The notes under the pieces: model-generated | Database searches by the model: none | What the model was told of the DNA's origin: nothing | The model's input: the letters and a program-made list of their open reading frames with translations, nothing else | Shown here: in pieces, positions 16,921-26,192 of the stretch | Layout of the letters: the number at the start of each line of letters is the position of its first letter | Numbering within the stretch: position 1 is the stretch's first letter | NCBI GenBank assembly: GCA_963743705.1 | Contig: CAVUQS010000020.1 | Location: 237,879 to 301,878 of the forward strand | Direction of reading: 5' to 3' | From: PALSA-243 sp963743705 | Lineage (GTDB): Bacteria; Acidobacteriota; Terriglobia; Bryobacterales; Bryobacteraceae | DNA length: 64,000 nt | Position numbers and translations under genes: made by a program

Positions 16921-19091
16921 CCTGTACCCATATCGGCGGTTTTGGCGGAATCCGATAGCGAGAGATTGCGTAGCTGCAGCGTGCCTTCCGCGCGTGTGCT
17001 GCCTCGCGGACGCCGGTACGCCAGCCGCAGCCAGCCGCCTGTAAGCGAGAGTTCGCCGGCCCGCCAATCCGGCGAACGATCGAGTGGAACTATTCCCTCC
17101 GAGCTTTGCCAAACGATCCCGTTGCCGGCGGTAAGGCCCTTCGTGCGATATTCATAGCGCAGAACGAACGCTCCGGCAGGCACCGCGCGGATGAGGATGT
17201 CAGCTGTCTCCGGCTCTCGCCCCGACAACTCCACCCGCCAGTTGGCGCTGTTGCGCGTGACGTAGACGCCGTCGCTTGCTGGGATTCGCCAATCGAATCC
17301 ACGGCCGTTTGCGGGCGCGCCGATCAGACCCCAAATTTGCCAGGCTGGCCCGAAACGGTTCGCGGCGATCGCGGCGTCAACATAGTCGACGAGCGTGTCG
17401 CGCCATGCCGGATCCGCGTGGCGGGCCATGCGAATAGCCGCTGTCTCGGCTGAAGCCGCTCCATACCTGGCGATTAGATAGCGCAAGAAAGGTTCTTCCA
17501 TTTGTGTGTTGCCGATTCGGGTGAAAACGTCTTCGGGATCGTTGGAAACCGAAAAGCACAGATCCAGCAACGCCCGGCGATCGCCGAAAGACATCGCCGC
17601 CGCGCGACGGGCCCAAGTCCAGAAAGGTGCTGTTCTCCCACGCCGGAAGTAGAAATTAGCCAGGGCCCATGCGGGAGTGAATTGGCGGTCGAGACGAGCG
17701 CCTTCGAGAAGCAACTTCTCCGCCGCGTCGTCGTCCCCGGAGAACTCTCGTTCCTGGGCGAGGGCTAATCGGGCTTGCGTGTGAAATGCATTGGCGGCGA
17801 GAGCGGCTTCCAAATGATTGGCCGCAGCCTGCGGATCGAGTTGCGCTAAGGCAAAATGAAAATCGGCGCGCGATGGGTCAAGCCGCGCCGCGCGGCGAAC
17901 GCTGTCCGGCGCTCCGCTGCGATAGAGACTGTCGGCGTATGCGATCGTTCCAGTTAGCGCGGTGGCTAAGAGAAGCAACGCCGCCAGCGCGGGCCGTGGC
18001 AGGCGCAGGACGGGGAGGCGAGCTTCGTTGGCCAAAACCCCGATCAGGCAGAAGATCCAAGCTGCCAAGCCGAGTCGAAGGAACGGATAATCGACAAGCG
18101 AATGGACCAAGACCGCCAGGATACCGACGGGCCATACTTCTCGCAGCGCTCGGGGCGCCAACCACATCAAGAGCGCCAACATCGCGATTAACGCGGGTGC
18201 TCCACCCTCGGCAGCCCACTGTGCCCATTCGTTATGCGCATGGTTTGCGATCTCACCGGTATCGATCAGCGCGAACTGCGGGTACGCCCAAGGCCATGTT
18301 CCAAGCCCGAAACCATGCAGCGGCTGCGCGCGAAACATCGCGATGGTCGATTGCAGGAACTCGCGGCGCACCGCGAACGCGTCGCCCTGCTCGGCGAATC
18401 GCGCCCAGAGGAATTGATGCCCCATGATGGCCACGCAAGCAGCGCTCAAGCCGCAGAACAGCCAAAGATCGCGAGCCCGGCGTTGTAATGCCAACACCGT
18501 GACGATCTCGACCAGCACGAGAGCAGCGCCGGCGCGCGAACCGCTGGCCACCACGGTGGCGGCAAGAACCGCGGCAAGAGGAAGCCTCCACGCAATCTTC
18601 CGCGTCAATGCAATCGGCACAAGCAGCTCAACGAAAGCCGCATAGTTGTTGGGCGAAACGAACGGTCCGATAACCCGGCTACCGAAGCCCGAGGGAAATA
18701 GCCAGAATACGTTGCCGTGCGAAGTGAAGAGTTGGATAGTCCCGGCGATGCAGATGACCGTCCCGATTGCCAGAATGGAGTTTAAAAGCCGGTCTGTTTC
18801 ACTCAGCGCGCCCAGCGTCATGAAACAGAATGCAGCCAGCCAACAGAGGCAGGCATCCACTGTTGCGGAGGGTACAACGCTCCAATGCGCGGCCAGTTGC
18901 ACAGTGCCCCAGGCGCAAAGAAAGGCCGGCGCGAGCATCGCGAAACCAATGGGTATCTGGCCCTTCCGCATGGCCCAAACGATCAGGAGGAAGGCTGCGC
19001 CCTCAACCGCGCTCAAGGCCCAGCGCCCGGGAATCCAGAGCGTGGCGATCGAGAAAGCCAACAATGCCGCGAGCGCGCCGGCCATCTTCAT
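16908..19091 (-). CDS. O-antigen ligase / Wzy_C-type membrane protein with C-terminal TPR-like region
   Basis: 727 residues. The first 400 are mostly membrane helices with the family's periplasmic loop motif EIANHAHNEWAQWAAEGG, whose H-A-H-N-E core is typical of O-antigen ligases and polymerases. Residues 400-560 contain helical repeats (FHFALAQLDPQAAANHLEAA, TQARLALAQE), probably TPR-like. The last 130 residues look like a beta domain. It joins or polymerises undecaprenyl-linked glycan on the periplasmic side. ATGA overlap with the small gene upstream points to coupling. Confidence 0.85.
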   Translation of the reverse strand: MKMAGALAALLAFSIATLWIPGRWALSAVEGAAFLLIVWAMRKGQIPIGFAMLAPAFLCAWGTVQLAAHWSVVPSATVDACLCWLAAFCFMTLGALSETDRLLNSILAIGTVICIAGTIQLFTSHGNVFWLFPSGFGSRVIGPFVSPNNYAAFVELLVPIALTRKIAWRLPLAAVLAATVVASGSRAGAALVLVEIVTVLALQRRARDLWLFCGLSAACVAIMGHQFLWARFAEQGDAFAVRREFLQSTIAMFRAQPLHGFGLGTWPWAYPQFALIDTGEIANHAHNEWAQWAAEGGAPALIAMLALLMWLAPRALREVWPVGILAVLVHSLVDYPFLRLGLAAWIFCLIGVLANEARLPVLRLPRPALAALLLLATALTGTIAYADSLYRSGAPDSVRRAARLDPSRADFHFALAQLDPQAAANHLEAALAANAFHTQARLALAQEREFSGDDDAAEKLLLEGARLDRQFTPAWALANFYFRRGRTAPFWTWARRAAAMSFGDRRALLDLCFSVSNDPEDVFTRIGNTQMEEPFLRYLIARYGAASAETAAIRMARHADPAWRDTLVDYVDAAIAANRFGPAWQIWGLIGAPANGRGFDWRIPASDGVYVTRNSANWRVELSGREPETADILIRAVPAGAFVLRYEYRTKGLTAGNGIVWQSSEGIVPLDRSPDWRAGELSLTGGWLRLAYRRPRGSTRAEGTLQLRNLSLSDSAKTADMGTGCCN

Positions 19092-19390
19092 AGCGGCAGG
19101 AACATGCCATCGAGCGGCGGCGTCGATTGCGCATGGCTAAGGTAGAGGATCGCGGCCAATACCACTGCGACCGCGGCAAGCGCGGCAGCGCCCAGCACAA
19201 TTCGCTTCCGCAGATGCTTCAATTGCGCCGCAGGCGTCAGCCTTTCACCGCATTGCAAGAAACGTTGATTGCAATCGCGGCAACGTTGCGCCCGCCATCC
19301 GGCGATGGCAGCCACACGTTCCATCCACCACTTATGCCGCGAACGGTGCAAGCGCGTAGATCCACACTTGAGGCAGGCGACGCGCTTCAC
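19088..19390 (-). CDS. Small membrane protein with zinc-ribbon-like Cys pairs
   Basis: 100 residues, GTG start at 19390 overlapping the capD-like stop (GTGA) and an ATGA overlap with the next gene, so it is firmly inside the operon. The N-terminus has CLKCGSTRLHRSRHKWW and then CRDCNQRF, a C-x2-C ... C-x2-C pattern like a zinc ribbon. One membrane segment follows (IVLGAAALAAVAVVLAAILYL). I know no family name. It may be a small regulatory or scaffold protein of the polysaccharide machine, which is inference only. Confidence 0.65.
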   Translation of the reverse strand: MKRVACLKCGSTRLHRSRHKWWMERVAAIAGWRAQRCRDCNQRFLQCGERLTPAAQLKHLRKRIVLGAAALAAVAVVLAAILYLSHAQSTPPLDGMFLPL

Positions 19391-20724
19391 CGTGCGCCTC
19401 CCACAGCAAGACGCGAATCGAGGGCGGGGAAGGGCGTGGCGCTCGCCACCTCGAACTCCGAGGCTTTCCAGCCGGAGCCTTCGACGGCTCGCGCTAGCCG
19501 GAAGAGATCGGGTTCGGCCAGCCGGGCCAGGATTTCATCGCTCGGATTGTAATCGGGGACGATCGCTTTCAGCTCGAATAGCAAGCGGCGCAGGTCGCGG
19601 GCTTCACACGCCGACCGCAACACGGCCACGTGATGCGCCATCCGCTCTTGCGGCAGGGACTCCCCGGCGTAGATCAGAATCTTGTCATGGCCGCTCTGGA
19701 TGGTGTGTTCCTCGGTCCCGTGTAACTCTTCATAGAGCTTCTCGCCAGGGCGCATTCCGGTGAATTCGATGCGGATATCTTTATCGGGACGCAAGCCCGA
19801 GAGCGAAATTAGCTGGCGCGCCAGGTCCGCAATGCGCACCGGTTCGCCCATATCGAGGATGAAAATCTCGCCGCCATTCGCCATCGACGAAGCGCCGAGT
19901 ACGAGTTGTGAGGCCTCCGGAATCGTCATGAAGTAGCGCTGCATGTCGGGATGCGTTACGGTGACCGGACCGCCCGCAGCGATCTGGCGTTTGAAGATCG
20001 GCACTACGCTACCATTGCTGCCGAGCACGTTGCCGAAGCGCACAGAGACGAAGCGCGGCCCGCTATTCTGCAGCGACCGCACGGCGAGCTCGGCCACGCG
20101 TTTGGTGACTCCCATCATGTTCGCGGGCCTGACAGCCTTATCGGACGAGATCATGACGAAATCTTCCACGTGGAAGGCGGCCGAAATCGTCGCCAGATTG
20201 TACGTTCCGAAGACGTTGTTCTCTACGGCTTCGAAAACGTGGGTCTCCATCATCGGCACGTGCTTATAGGCCGCCGCGTGATAGACGATGGAAGGTTGAT
20301 AGCGCTGGAAGACCTCGCGCAGCCGCTGGCGGTTCTGGATGCTGCCGATTTCGGGATGGAACGAAAGCCCAGGGTACTGGCGGCGCATTTCCTGTTCCAA
20401 CTCGAAAAGAGCCGTCTCGGAAATATCGAAAGCGACCAAAGCGGCAGGCTCGAGGCGCGCAATCTGACGGCACAATTCGGAGCCAATTGAACCCGCGGCG
20501 CCTGTAATCAGAGCGACGCGGCCGCCGACCTTGCGGCGAATCATCGGCCAATCGAGTTCGAGCTCGCGGCGCCCCAAGACGTCCTCCACCGCAACATCGC
20601 GGATTCTTGAAACCGGTCTGACGGCCGTGCTGGGGATGGCCACGCCGAAGGCGATCGAGATCATGCGCGAGAGAACCGCCGACAGGCCGTGAAAGAGCTT
20701 CATAGAGAGTCGCCAGCTATACAT
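19387..20724 (-). CDS. CapD/FlaA1-type nucleotide-sugar dehydratase/epimerase, short form
   Basis: 445 residues. The Rossmann motif is GAAGSIGSELC, followed by YHAAAYKHVPMME and SSDKAVRPANMMGVTKR. The C-terminal substrate region includes RFGNVLGSNGSVVPIF and TGMRPGEKLYEEL. Family members act on UDP-GlcNAc-type sugars (4,6-dehydration or epimerisation). Full-length CapD has four N-terminal membrane helices; this one begins almost directly with the linker (about 70 residues), so it is the short form. It would make the activated sugar used by the neighbouring aminotransferases or sugar transferase. Confidence 0.9.
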   Translation of the reverse strand: MYSWRLSMKLFHGLSAVLSRMISIAFGVAIPSTAVRPVSRIRDVAVEDVLGRRELELDWPMIRRKVGGRVALITGAAGSIGSELCRQIARLEPAALVAFDISETALFELEQEMRRQYPGLSFHPEIGSIQNRQRLREVFQRYQPSIVYHAAAYKHVPMMETHVFEAVENNVFGTYNLATISAAFHVEDFVMISSDKAVRPANMMGVTKRVAELAVRSLQNSGPRFVSVRFGNVLGSNGSVVPIFKRQIAAGGPVTVTHPDMQRYFMTIPEASQLVLGASSMANGGEIFILDMGEPVRIADLARQLISLSGLRPDKDIRIEFTGMRPGEKLYEELHGTEEHTIQSGHDKILIYAGESLPQERMAHHVAVLRSACEARDLRRLLFELKAIVPDYNPSDEILARLAEPDLFRLARAVEGSGWKASEFEVASATPFPALDSRLAVGGAR

Positions 20725-20737
20725 CGGCGGTTGTTGG

Positions 20738-21457
20738 TTAAGCCTTTAGTTCCAGGGCGCCCGGAGGGGGATAGTGGAGCAGCGGTTCGCGGCGGGCGGC
20801 CATGCGGCGGACCAGCGGATCGGCTCCCAGTTCCTCGGCCAGGCGTTCCGCGCGACCGAGCGCCGCGTCGCGGGATAGGATCGCAAGGGCAGTCAGGGCG
20901 AGCAGCCGCAGATCGAGCCACATACTTTGGCGATCGATGCACAGCAAGGCCAGGCGGCTCTTCCACGGGCGAATGATCTGGTTGTAGAGAAGGTCTGGCT
21001 CGGCGCTGTCGCGAAGAATGTTCCCTTCATCGGAGAACACAATCGACGCGAGATCGGTGATTCCCGGACGCACGGAAAGCAGACGGCGTTCCTCGTGCGT
21101 GTAGAGCTCGGCATCGGCATGCACCTGCGGGCGTGGGCCGACAAGGCTCATATCGCCTTTCAGTACATTCCACAATTGAGTCAGTTCGTCGATTTTGTAT
21201 GCGCGGACAAAGCGGCCGATGGGGGTGATTCGCCGGTCGGAGGCGCTGGTGGAGTTGACGCCTGTGCGATCGGCGTTGACTACCATCGAACGAAACTTGA
21301 CCATCCGGAACGTGCCGCCGCCGCGCGCCATGCGGCGTGCGACGTAGAACGGAGAGTGAAAATCGTACAGCCAGATCGCGGCCGTGACCGCGAGCAATAA
21401 GGGACTCGCGAGCGTCAGGCCTGCCACTGAGATCGCGATATCGAGAGCTCGTTTCAC
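20738..21457 (-). CDS. Initiating sugar transferase (undecaprenyl-phosphate glycosylphosphotransferase)
   Basis: 239 residues, GTG start at 21457 right after the transketolase stop. The bacterial sugar transferase signature is present: one N-terminal hydrophobic helix (ALDIAISVAGLTLASPLLLA), MVKFRSMV, IDELTQLWNVLKGDMSLVGPRP and RPGITDLASI. It is the short PglC-like form. It transfers a phospho-sugar onto undecaprenyl phosphate, the first step of repeat-unit assembly, at the inner membrane. Confidence 0.92.
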   Translation of the reverse strand: MKRALDIAISVAGLTLASPLLLAVTAAIWLYDFHSPFYVARRMARGGGTFRMVKFRSMVVNADRTGVNSTSASDRRITPIGRFVRAYKIDELTQLWNVLKGDMSLVGPRPQVHADAELYTHEERRLLSVRPGITDLASIVFSDEGNILRDSAEPDLLYNQIIRPWKSRLALLCIDRQSMWLDLRLLALTALAILSRDAALGRAERLAEELGADPLVRRMAARREPLLHYPPPGALELKA

Positions 21458-22405
21458 TTATGCCACCTCCTGCAAATGGCTCGCTGAGGGCAAACGCGAA
21501 ATGACGGCGTCGACGATCGCGGCGGCGTCGAGGCCGTACACCGAACGCAGGTATTTCTGCGAGCCAACGGTTGACGAGAAGCAGGAATTCAGCCCGATGC
21601 GTTTGAAAAATCCGGGAGCGGCCCCTGCCTCAAGCAGAGTTTCGGCCACCGCGCCGCCGAGACCGCCGGCAATTGTGTGCTCTTCGATGGTCACAATGCC
21701 ACCGGTCTGACTCGCCGCGGCGATGATCGCATCGCGGTCGAGCGGTTTGACGGTATGTACGCTCAGAACGCGCGCCGAGATCCCTCGTGTTCGAAGCGCA
21801 TCGGCCGCGTCCATGGCCTCCCCGAGAATCCCGCCGGTGGCGACGAGCGTCACGTCCGTTCCTTCGCACACTCGGCGCGCGCGTCCGAGTTCAAAAGGCT
21901 CCCCGGGAAGATTGGAAGGACGGGCCGCCGATTTGTCGAGCCGGAGATAGACGACGCCCGGGTGGTCTACAATGGCGCGGGCCGCCTGGCCGGCTTCCCA
22001 GTTGTCGCCGGGAGATACGACGGTCGTGCCCGGCAGCGCGCGCAAGATCGCGAGGTCTTCGGTGGCATGATGCGACGCGCCGACAGCGCCATAGCTCATT
22101 CCGCCGCCCACGGTGACGATCTTGACGTTGGCGTTGTGATAGCAGGCATCGTTGCGGATCTGTTCGAGGCACCGCAGCGTGGGGAAATTGCCGAGCGAAT
22201 AGGTGAAGACGATCGCGCCTTCGAGCGCGAGGCCGGTGGCCACTGCGGTCATGTTCTGTTCCGCCACTCCCACGTTGAGAAACTGCTTCGGAAATCTGCG
22301 TGCGAAGGTTTCCAGAACGCCAAAGCCGAGATCCGCGGTCAGCAGCATCACTTCCGGCCGCTCCGCCGCGATCTGTGTCAATTGTTCGATGAATACGTCT
22401 CTCAT
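21458..22405 (-). CDS. Transketolase-like, C-terminal subunit
   Basis: 315 residues holding the pyrimidine-binding and C-terminal domains of a transketolase: LNVGVAEQNMTAVATGLALEG with the catalytic Glu (VAEQNM), YHNANVKIVTVGGG, SYGAVGASHHATEDLAILRA and IEEHTIAGGLGG. Together with the upstream gene, from which it starts by an ATGA overlap, it makes a complete split transketolase. Transketolases move a two-carbon ketol unit between sugars. Its place inside a polysaccharide locus suggests synthesis of a special sugar rather than the pentose phosphate pathway. Confidence 0.9.
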   Translation of the reverse strand: MRDVFIEQLTQIAAERPEVMLLTADLGFGVLETFARRFPKQFLNVGVAEQNMTAVATGLALEGAIVFTYSLGNFPTLRCLEQIRNDACYHNANVKIVTVGGGMSYGAVGASHHATEDLAILRALPGTTVVSPGDNWEAGQAARAIVDHPGVVYLRLDKSAARPSNLPGEPFELGRARRVCEGTDVTLVATGGILGEAMDAADALRTRGISARVLSVHTVKPLDRDAIIAAASQTGGIVTIEEHTIAGGLGGAVAETLLEAGAAPGFFKRIGLNSCFSSTVGSQKYLRSVYGLDAAAIVDAVISRLPSASHLQEVA

Positions 22406-23217
22406 GCGGCGTGCTCCAACTCGGCCAGGGCCTCTTTCAACTCATCTCCAGCGGGGATACGGTAATGCCACAGCACGGAATCCTGCATGAATGAGACTCC
22501 TTTGCCCTTTGTTGTGTGAGCGATAACGCAGGTAGGCTGTCCGGACAAATCGGGAACGGCGCTCAACGCGGCCTGTAACGCCGCGTGATCGTGCCCATCC
22601 ACTTCGCGGACGGCCCATCCGAAACTCCGCCATTTATCGGCGAAAGGCTCGAGGCGAATGACTCCATTGACAGCGCCGACGCCTTGCAGGCGGTTATAGT
22701 CGACAACCACCGTGAGCTTGTTGAGACGGTGATGTGCGGCGAACAGCGCCGCTTCCCAGATCGAGCCCTCATCGCATTCGCCATCGCTCACCAACGCGAA
22801 CACGCGGTGCGAACGATTCGCCAACTGCGCCGCGTACGCCATACCAGCGGCCACTGGCATGCCGTGCCCCAGCGAACCGGTCGAGAGTTCTACGCCAGGG
22901 ACTTTGTGTGACGCGTGGCCACAGAGATCGGAGCCGTTTTGATAGTGCCTGGCCAGTTTCTCGATCGGGAAAAAGCCGCGCTCGGCGAGGACGGCATAGA
23001 GCGCCGCGCACGCATGCCCCTTGCTAAGAACGAACCGGTCGCGGTCTGCCCACCGCGGGTCCCACGGATCGACGCGCAAGACGCTCCCATAGAGAACCGC
23101 CAGAATATCGGCGCAAGAAAGGGCGGATCCCACGTGCGATCCGCCGCCGGAGGCGCACATCTGTATCGCATGGATGCGGATGCGGCGGGCAAGCTCGGCA
23201 ACGGTCTCATTCTCCAT
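22402..23217 (-). CDS. Transketolase-like, N-terminal (TPP-binding) subunit
   Basis: 271 residues from the ATG at 23217, which overlaps the aminotransferase stop by 11 bp; a longer in-frame start at 23253 is less likely. The TPP motif is SDGECDEGSIWEAALFAAHH with the downstream Asn (VVDYNRLQGVG). Also present are GSHVGSALSCADILAVLY, DRFVLSKGHACAALYAVL and LGHGMPVAAGMAYA. It pairs with the C-terminal subunit encoded next. Confidence 0.9.
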   Translation of the reverse strand: MENETVAELARRIRIHAIQMCASGGGSHVGSALSCADILAVLYGSVLRVDPWDPRWADRDRFVLSKGHACAALYAVLAERGFFPIEKLARHYQNGSDLCGHASHKVPGVELSTGSLGHGMPVAAGMAYAAQLANRSHRVFALVSDGECDEGSIWEAALFAAHHRLNKLTVVVDYNRLQGVGAVNGVIRLEPFADKWRSFGWAVREVDGHDHAALQAALSAVPDLSGQPTCVIAHTTKGKGVSFMQDSVLWHYRIPAGDELKEALAELEHAA

Positions 23218-24337
23218 AGAATTCGCGAATGGCCTCACAGACGAACTCGACATCGGCGTTTGTCAGCGAAAGGTTTAGGGGAAGCAGGAGCATCCGCTGG
23301 AAAAGGGCATCCGTTCGCGGCAGCATTTGCGTGAAGCCTAACTCGCGCAACTGGTGGACCGCCTGGCCACCCCACTGAGCCAGCGTTCCAATGCCGTGCG
23401 ATTGCAAATGCCGTTTCAGGTCGTCGCGCCGGTCGGCCTCGATTTCGTAATTCTGGTAGACGTCGAAATGATCGGGGTCGCTGTCCGGCGCCGGCGGTAG
23501 CCTGAGTGCGCTGATGCCACGCAGGCCGGCGTCATATAGCGCCGCCAACTCGCGACGGCGCGCGATTGTCTTCTCGTAGCGCTGCAACTGGGCGTCGAGA
23601 AGCGCGGCCTGCAGATTATCGAGGCGCGAGTTCAATCCCCAGGAAACGATGCGGCCGTCGGCGTTGCGGCCGTGGTCGCGCATTTGAAAGACGCGTTCGC
23701 GCGTGGCGTCGTCGTTGGTAATGACCGCTCCGCCATCGCCGAAACACCCGAGCACTTTCGCGGGATAGAAGCTGATCGCCGACGCGATGCCGAAGGTCCC
23801 CGCGAAACGCCCTTTGAATTTCGAGCCGAGTCCCTGGGCCGCATCTTCGATAATGACCAGCGCGTGGCGCGATGCGATGGCTTGTAGCGCGTCCATGTCG
23901 CACGTGCGGCCGTTTAGCTGTGTCGGGAGAATTGCGCGCGTCGCGGGCGTGACTGCCGCCGCAACGGCCTCCGGATCGATCAGATGATCGGGCCCGCATT
24001 CCACAGGAATTGGAATCGCGCCCGCGAAGTGGACGGCCGCGGCTGTGGCGACCATCGTGTGCGAACTCAGAATCACTTCGTCGCCGGGTCCGATTCCGGC
24101 CGCGCGCAGCGCGTAGAGCAACCCATCGGTGGCATTGCCCACGCCAAGCGCGTGGCGCGCGCCCACAAAGGCCGCAAGATTCTCTTCAAAGCGGGCAAGG
24201 TGCCTCTGCATGATGAAGGCGCCGTCACGGCCCACCTCGCGGAAGATGGAGACGAACTCCGCTTCGTGCGCCGTAAAGACATGCGAATAGTTGAAAAACG
24301 GCACGCTGCGCGTTGCCGGTTCGAGAAGAGCGGTCAT
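23207..24337 (-). CDS. DegT/DnrJ/EryC1-family sugar aminotransferase
   Basis: 376 residues. PLP-lysine motif is SFYPAKVLGCFGDGGAVIT. Also seen: GVGNATDGLLYALRAAGIGPGDEV, TQLNGRTCDMDAL and IEDAAQGLG. Members transaminate keto-sugar nucleotides (glutamate as donor) to give amino sugars. Just downstream comes the split transketolase, and an ATGA overlap joins it to the glycosyltransferase upstream. The motif order HSQ/N... is normal and no defect is visible. This is one of two such enzymes in the locus. Confidence 0.92.
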   Translation of the reverse strand: MTALLEPATRSVPFFNYSHVFTAHEAEFVSIFREVGRDGAFIMQRHLARFEENLAAFVGARHALGVGNATDGLLYALRAAGIGPGDEVILSSHTMVATAAAVHFAGAIPIPVECGPDHLIDPEAVAAAVTPATRAILPTQLNGRTCDMDALQAIASRHALVIIEDAAQGLGSKFKGRFAGTFGIASAISFYPAKVLGCFGDGGAVITNDDATRERVFQMRDHGRNADGRIVSWGLNSRLDNLQAALLDAQLQRYEKTIARRRELAALYDAGLRGISALRLPPAPDSDPDHFDVYQNYEIEADRRDDLKRHLQSHGIGTLAQWGGQAVHQLRELGFTQMLPRTDALFQRMLLLPLNLSLTNADVEFVCEAIREFYGE

Positions 24338-25608
24338 TGAAATTTACCTACGATCCTTTCGAGATGGGATTCCATGGATTCGCAGACAGTCTCAGCCATG
24401 AATTGTTCGCGGAAAAGCTTCTCCGACGCCTTTCGCATTCCGAGGCAGGAAACCGGGTTGCGCGACACCATGCCCAGAGCGTCCGCCAGCCCGTGCGCGT
24501 CGCCGGCCTGGTAAGAAAAACCGCAGCCGCGCCGTTCCAGCAACTCGCAGAGCACGCCCTGGCGTGGGCTGGAGATCACGGGAAGCCCGGCGCTCATGTA
24601 TTCGATCGCTTTGTTGTTGATGGTGGCCAGGAAATCGTAGCGATTGGGCAGCGGATCGAGGCCGGCGTGCGAGCGGCGCATGAGCATGTAAATAGCGGCG
24701 CGGTCTACCCACCCTGGCAGAGTGACGTTGGCAAGTCCGGCGGCCGCGCGCCGGTATTCTTCCAGCCGCTCCCCGTCGCCGCAGAGCACGAAGCGAATCG
24801 GCATGCCGCGCATTTCCACCTGGCGGGCGACCTCGATCACATGCATGAGGTCGAGCTGGCGGGACATGTTGCCGAAATAACAAACAGTGAACGGGCCGTT
24901 CTCACTAATGCCGAGCCGGTCCCAACCTTCTTGCGCTGCACGGATGGCCTCGGGCTTCGGCGCATCAGCCGAGTAACCGAGCGGGAAAGCGCGGTCGAGG
25001 GCGGTGCGCTCACGGTGCCCGCGCGCGATGCCCCAATCGACAAAGGCGTCGGTGATTCCCGTGATGGCGGTGGCCTGTGCACATGCGTGGCGCGCCTGGC
25101 GGAACATCGGTTCAAGCAACGTGCGCGCGACGGGACGCAGAGCCGGCGGCACGGTATCGACGAAAATATCGGGCCACATGTCGCGCATGTCCAGAACGAC
25201 GGGGACACTATGCCGCCGCCCAAAATCGGCGCTGGCCGCCGAAAGGCCAACGCAAGGCAGCCCGGCGACAATTGCATCCGGCCGCATATCGTCCATGACA
25301 GTGCCCTCAGCCTGGAACGCGAACTTGCGCGCGATCTCGGCGTGGTCGCGCAGGCGGGAGACCGATACGTTGCGCTCATATCCACGGCCGTGCAGCAAAC
25401 GGATACGAAGGTTGGGACCAAGATCGACGACCTTATCGCTGTTAGTGAGATGACGCTTCCGGAAATGGTCAAAGGCGGAAGTCCACCACACCACCCGATG
25501 GCCGCGGTTGGCGAGAAACTGGGCGAAATAACCGGTGCGGTGCAACCGGTCGGCGCAGCCCGTTTCGAGCGGAACCGGTTCGCCGATGGTTGCCAGCCAG
25601 ATATTCAT
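24334..25608 (-). CDS. Glycosyltransferase, GT4-like (WbuB/WcaI type)
   Basis: 424 residues. The N-terminus (MNIWLATIGEPVPLETG, then LHRTGYFAQFLANRGHRVVWWTS) and the long insertion before the donor domain match WbuB-like GT4 enzymes. Donor-domain motifs include VCYFGNMSRQLDLMHVIEVAR, RFVLCGDGERLEEYR and MLMRRSHAGLDPL ... NKAIEYMSAGLPVISS. It likely adds one sugar to the lipid-linked unit at the cytoplasmic face. Confidence 0.88.
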   Translation of the reverse strand: MNIWLATIGEPVPLETGCADRLHRTGYFAQFLANRGHRVVWWTSAFDHFRKRHLTNSDKVVDLGPNLRIRLLHGRGYERNVSVSRLRDHAEIARKFAFQAEGTVMDDMRPDAIVAGLPCVGLSAASADFGRRHSVPVVLDMRDMWPDIFVDTVPPALRPVARTLLEPMFRQARHACAQATAITGITDAFVDWGIARGHRERTALDRAFPLGYSADAPKPEAIRAAQEGWDRLGISENGPFTVCYFGNMSRQLDLMHVIEVARQVEMRGMPIRFVLCGDGERLEEYRRAAAGLANVTLPGWVDRAAIYMLMRRSHAGLDPLPNRYDFLATINNKAIEYMSAGLPVISSPRQGVLCELLERRGCGFSYQAGDAHGLADALGMVSRNPVSCLGMRKASEKLFREQFMAETVCESMESHLERIVGKFQ

Positions 25609-25642
25609 TCAGGCTGGAGATCGGCAGCCCGCGGCCGGGGCT

Positions 25643-26173
25643 TTAGGCTTTTTCCAATAATTCCAGCTGCCCGAGCAGACGCAGGCCAAATCGGAACGTT
25701 CGTTTGGCGGCGGTTTTCATAACAAATCCGATGTTGCTGCAGACGGCCAGCGACGGCGCGTTTTCGGCGCATGTCACATACCAGAGCGTGCGGCCGGCCG
25801 CGTCCCACTCCGCCACCGCCGTCTGCAAGGCAAACGTGGCGAGCCCCAGGCAACGATGCTCCGGGTGCGTCCATGTCGAACTTACCTGCAGGTCGGCATC
25901 GCTCATGAATGGCCAGCGAAAGTATTTCGGGATCAGACAAGTGCGGTGCACCACGCGCTTATTCCGCCGGATCAGCAGCACGGAATATTCGCGGTTGCGG
26001 AACAACTGGCACATATGGAGCGCCCACCAAAGCGTGAACTTCAGCCCGAGCGTCGGTGGCAAGATATGGCGCCAATCGGGGCGCCATATCTCCATCGCAT
26101 ATCCCGGCGGAAGCGCGCGCGATTCACGCCGGCCATTGCTTTCGCCGGTCGATTGGAATACCAGATAGCGCAT
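25643..26173 (-). CDS. GNAT-like N-acetyltransferase
   Basis: 176 residues from the ATG at 26173 (MRYLVFQST); an upstream frame would run into the neighbouring aminotransferase gene. The segment WTHPEHRCLGLATFALQTAV resembles the acetyl-CoA loop (R-x-x-G-x-A) and CAENAPSLAVCSNIGFVMK matches the usual GNAT N...A...Y/C-x-x-x-GF ending. In this locus it could acetylate the amino group made by the neighbouring aminotransferase. The assignment rests on these two motifs. Confidence 0.7.
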   Translation of the reverse strand: MRYLVFQSTGESNGRRESRALPPGYAMEIWRPDWRHILPPTLGLKFTLWWALHMCQLFRNREYSVLLIRRNKRVVHRTCLIPKYFRWPFMSDADLQVSSTWTHPEHRCLGLATFALQTAVAEWDAAGRTLWYVTCAENAPSLAVCSNIGFVMKTAAKRTFRFGLRLLGQLELLEKA

Positions 26174-26192
26174 GACGCCCCGCGTATGCAGG

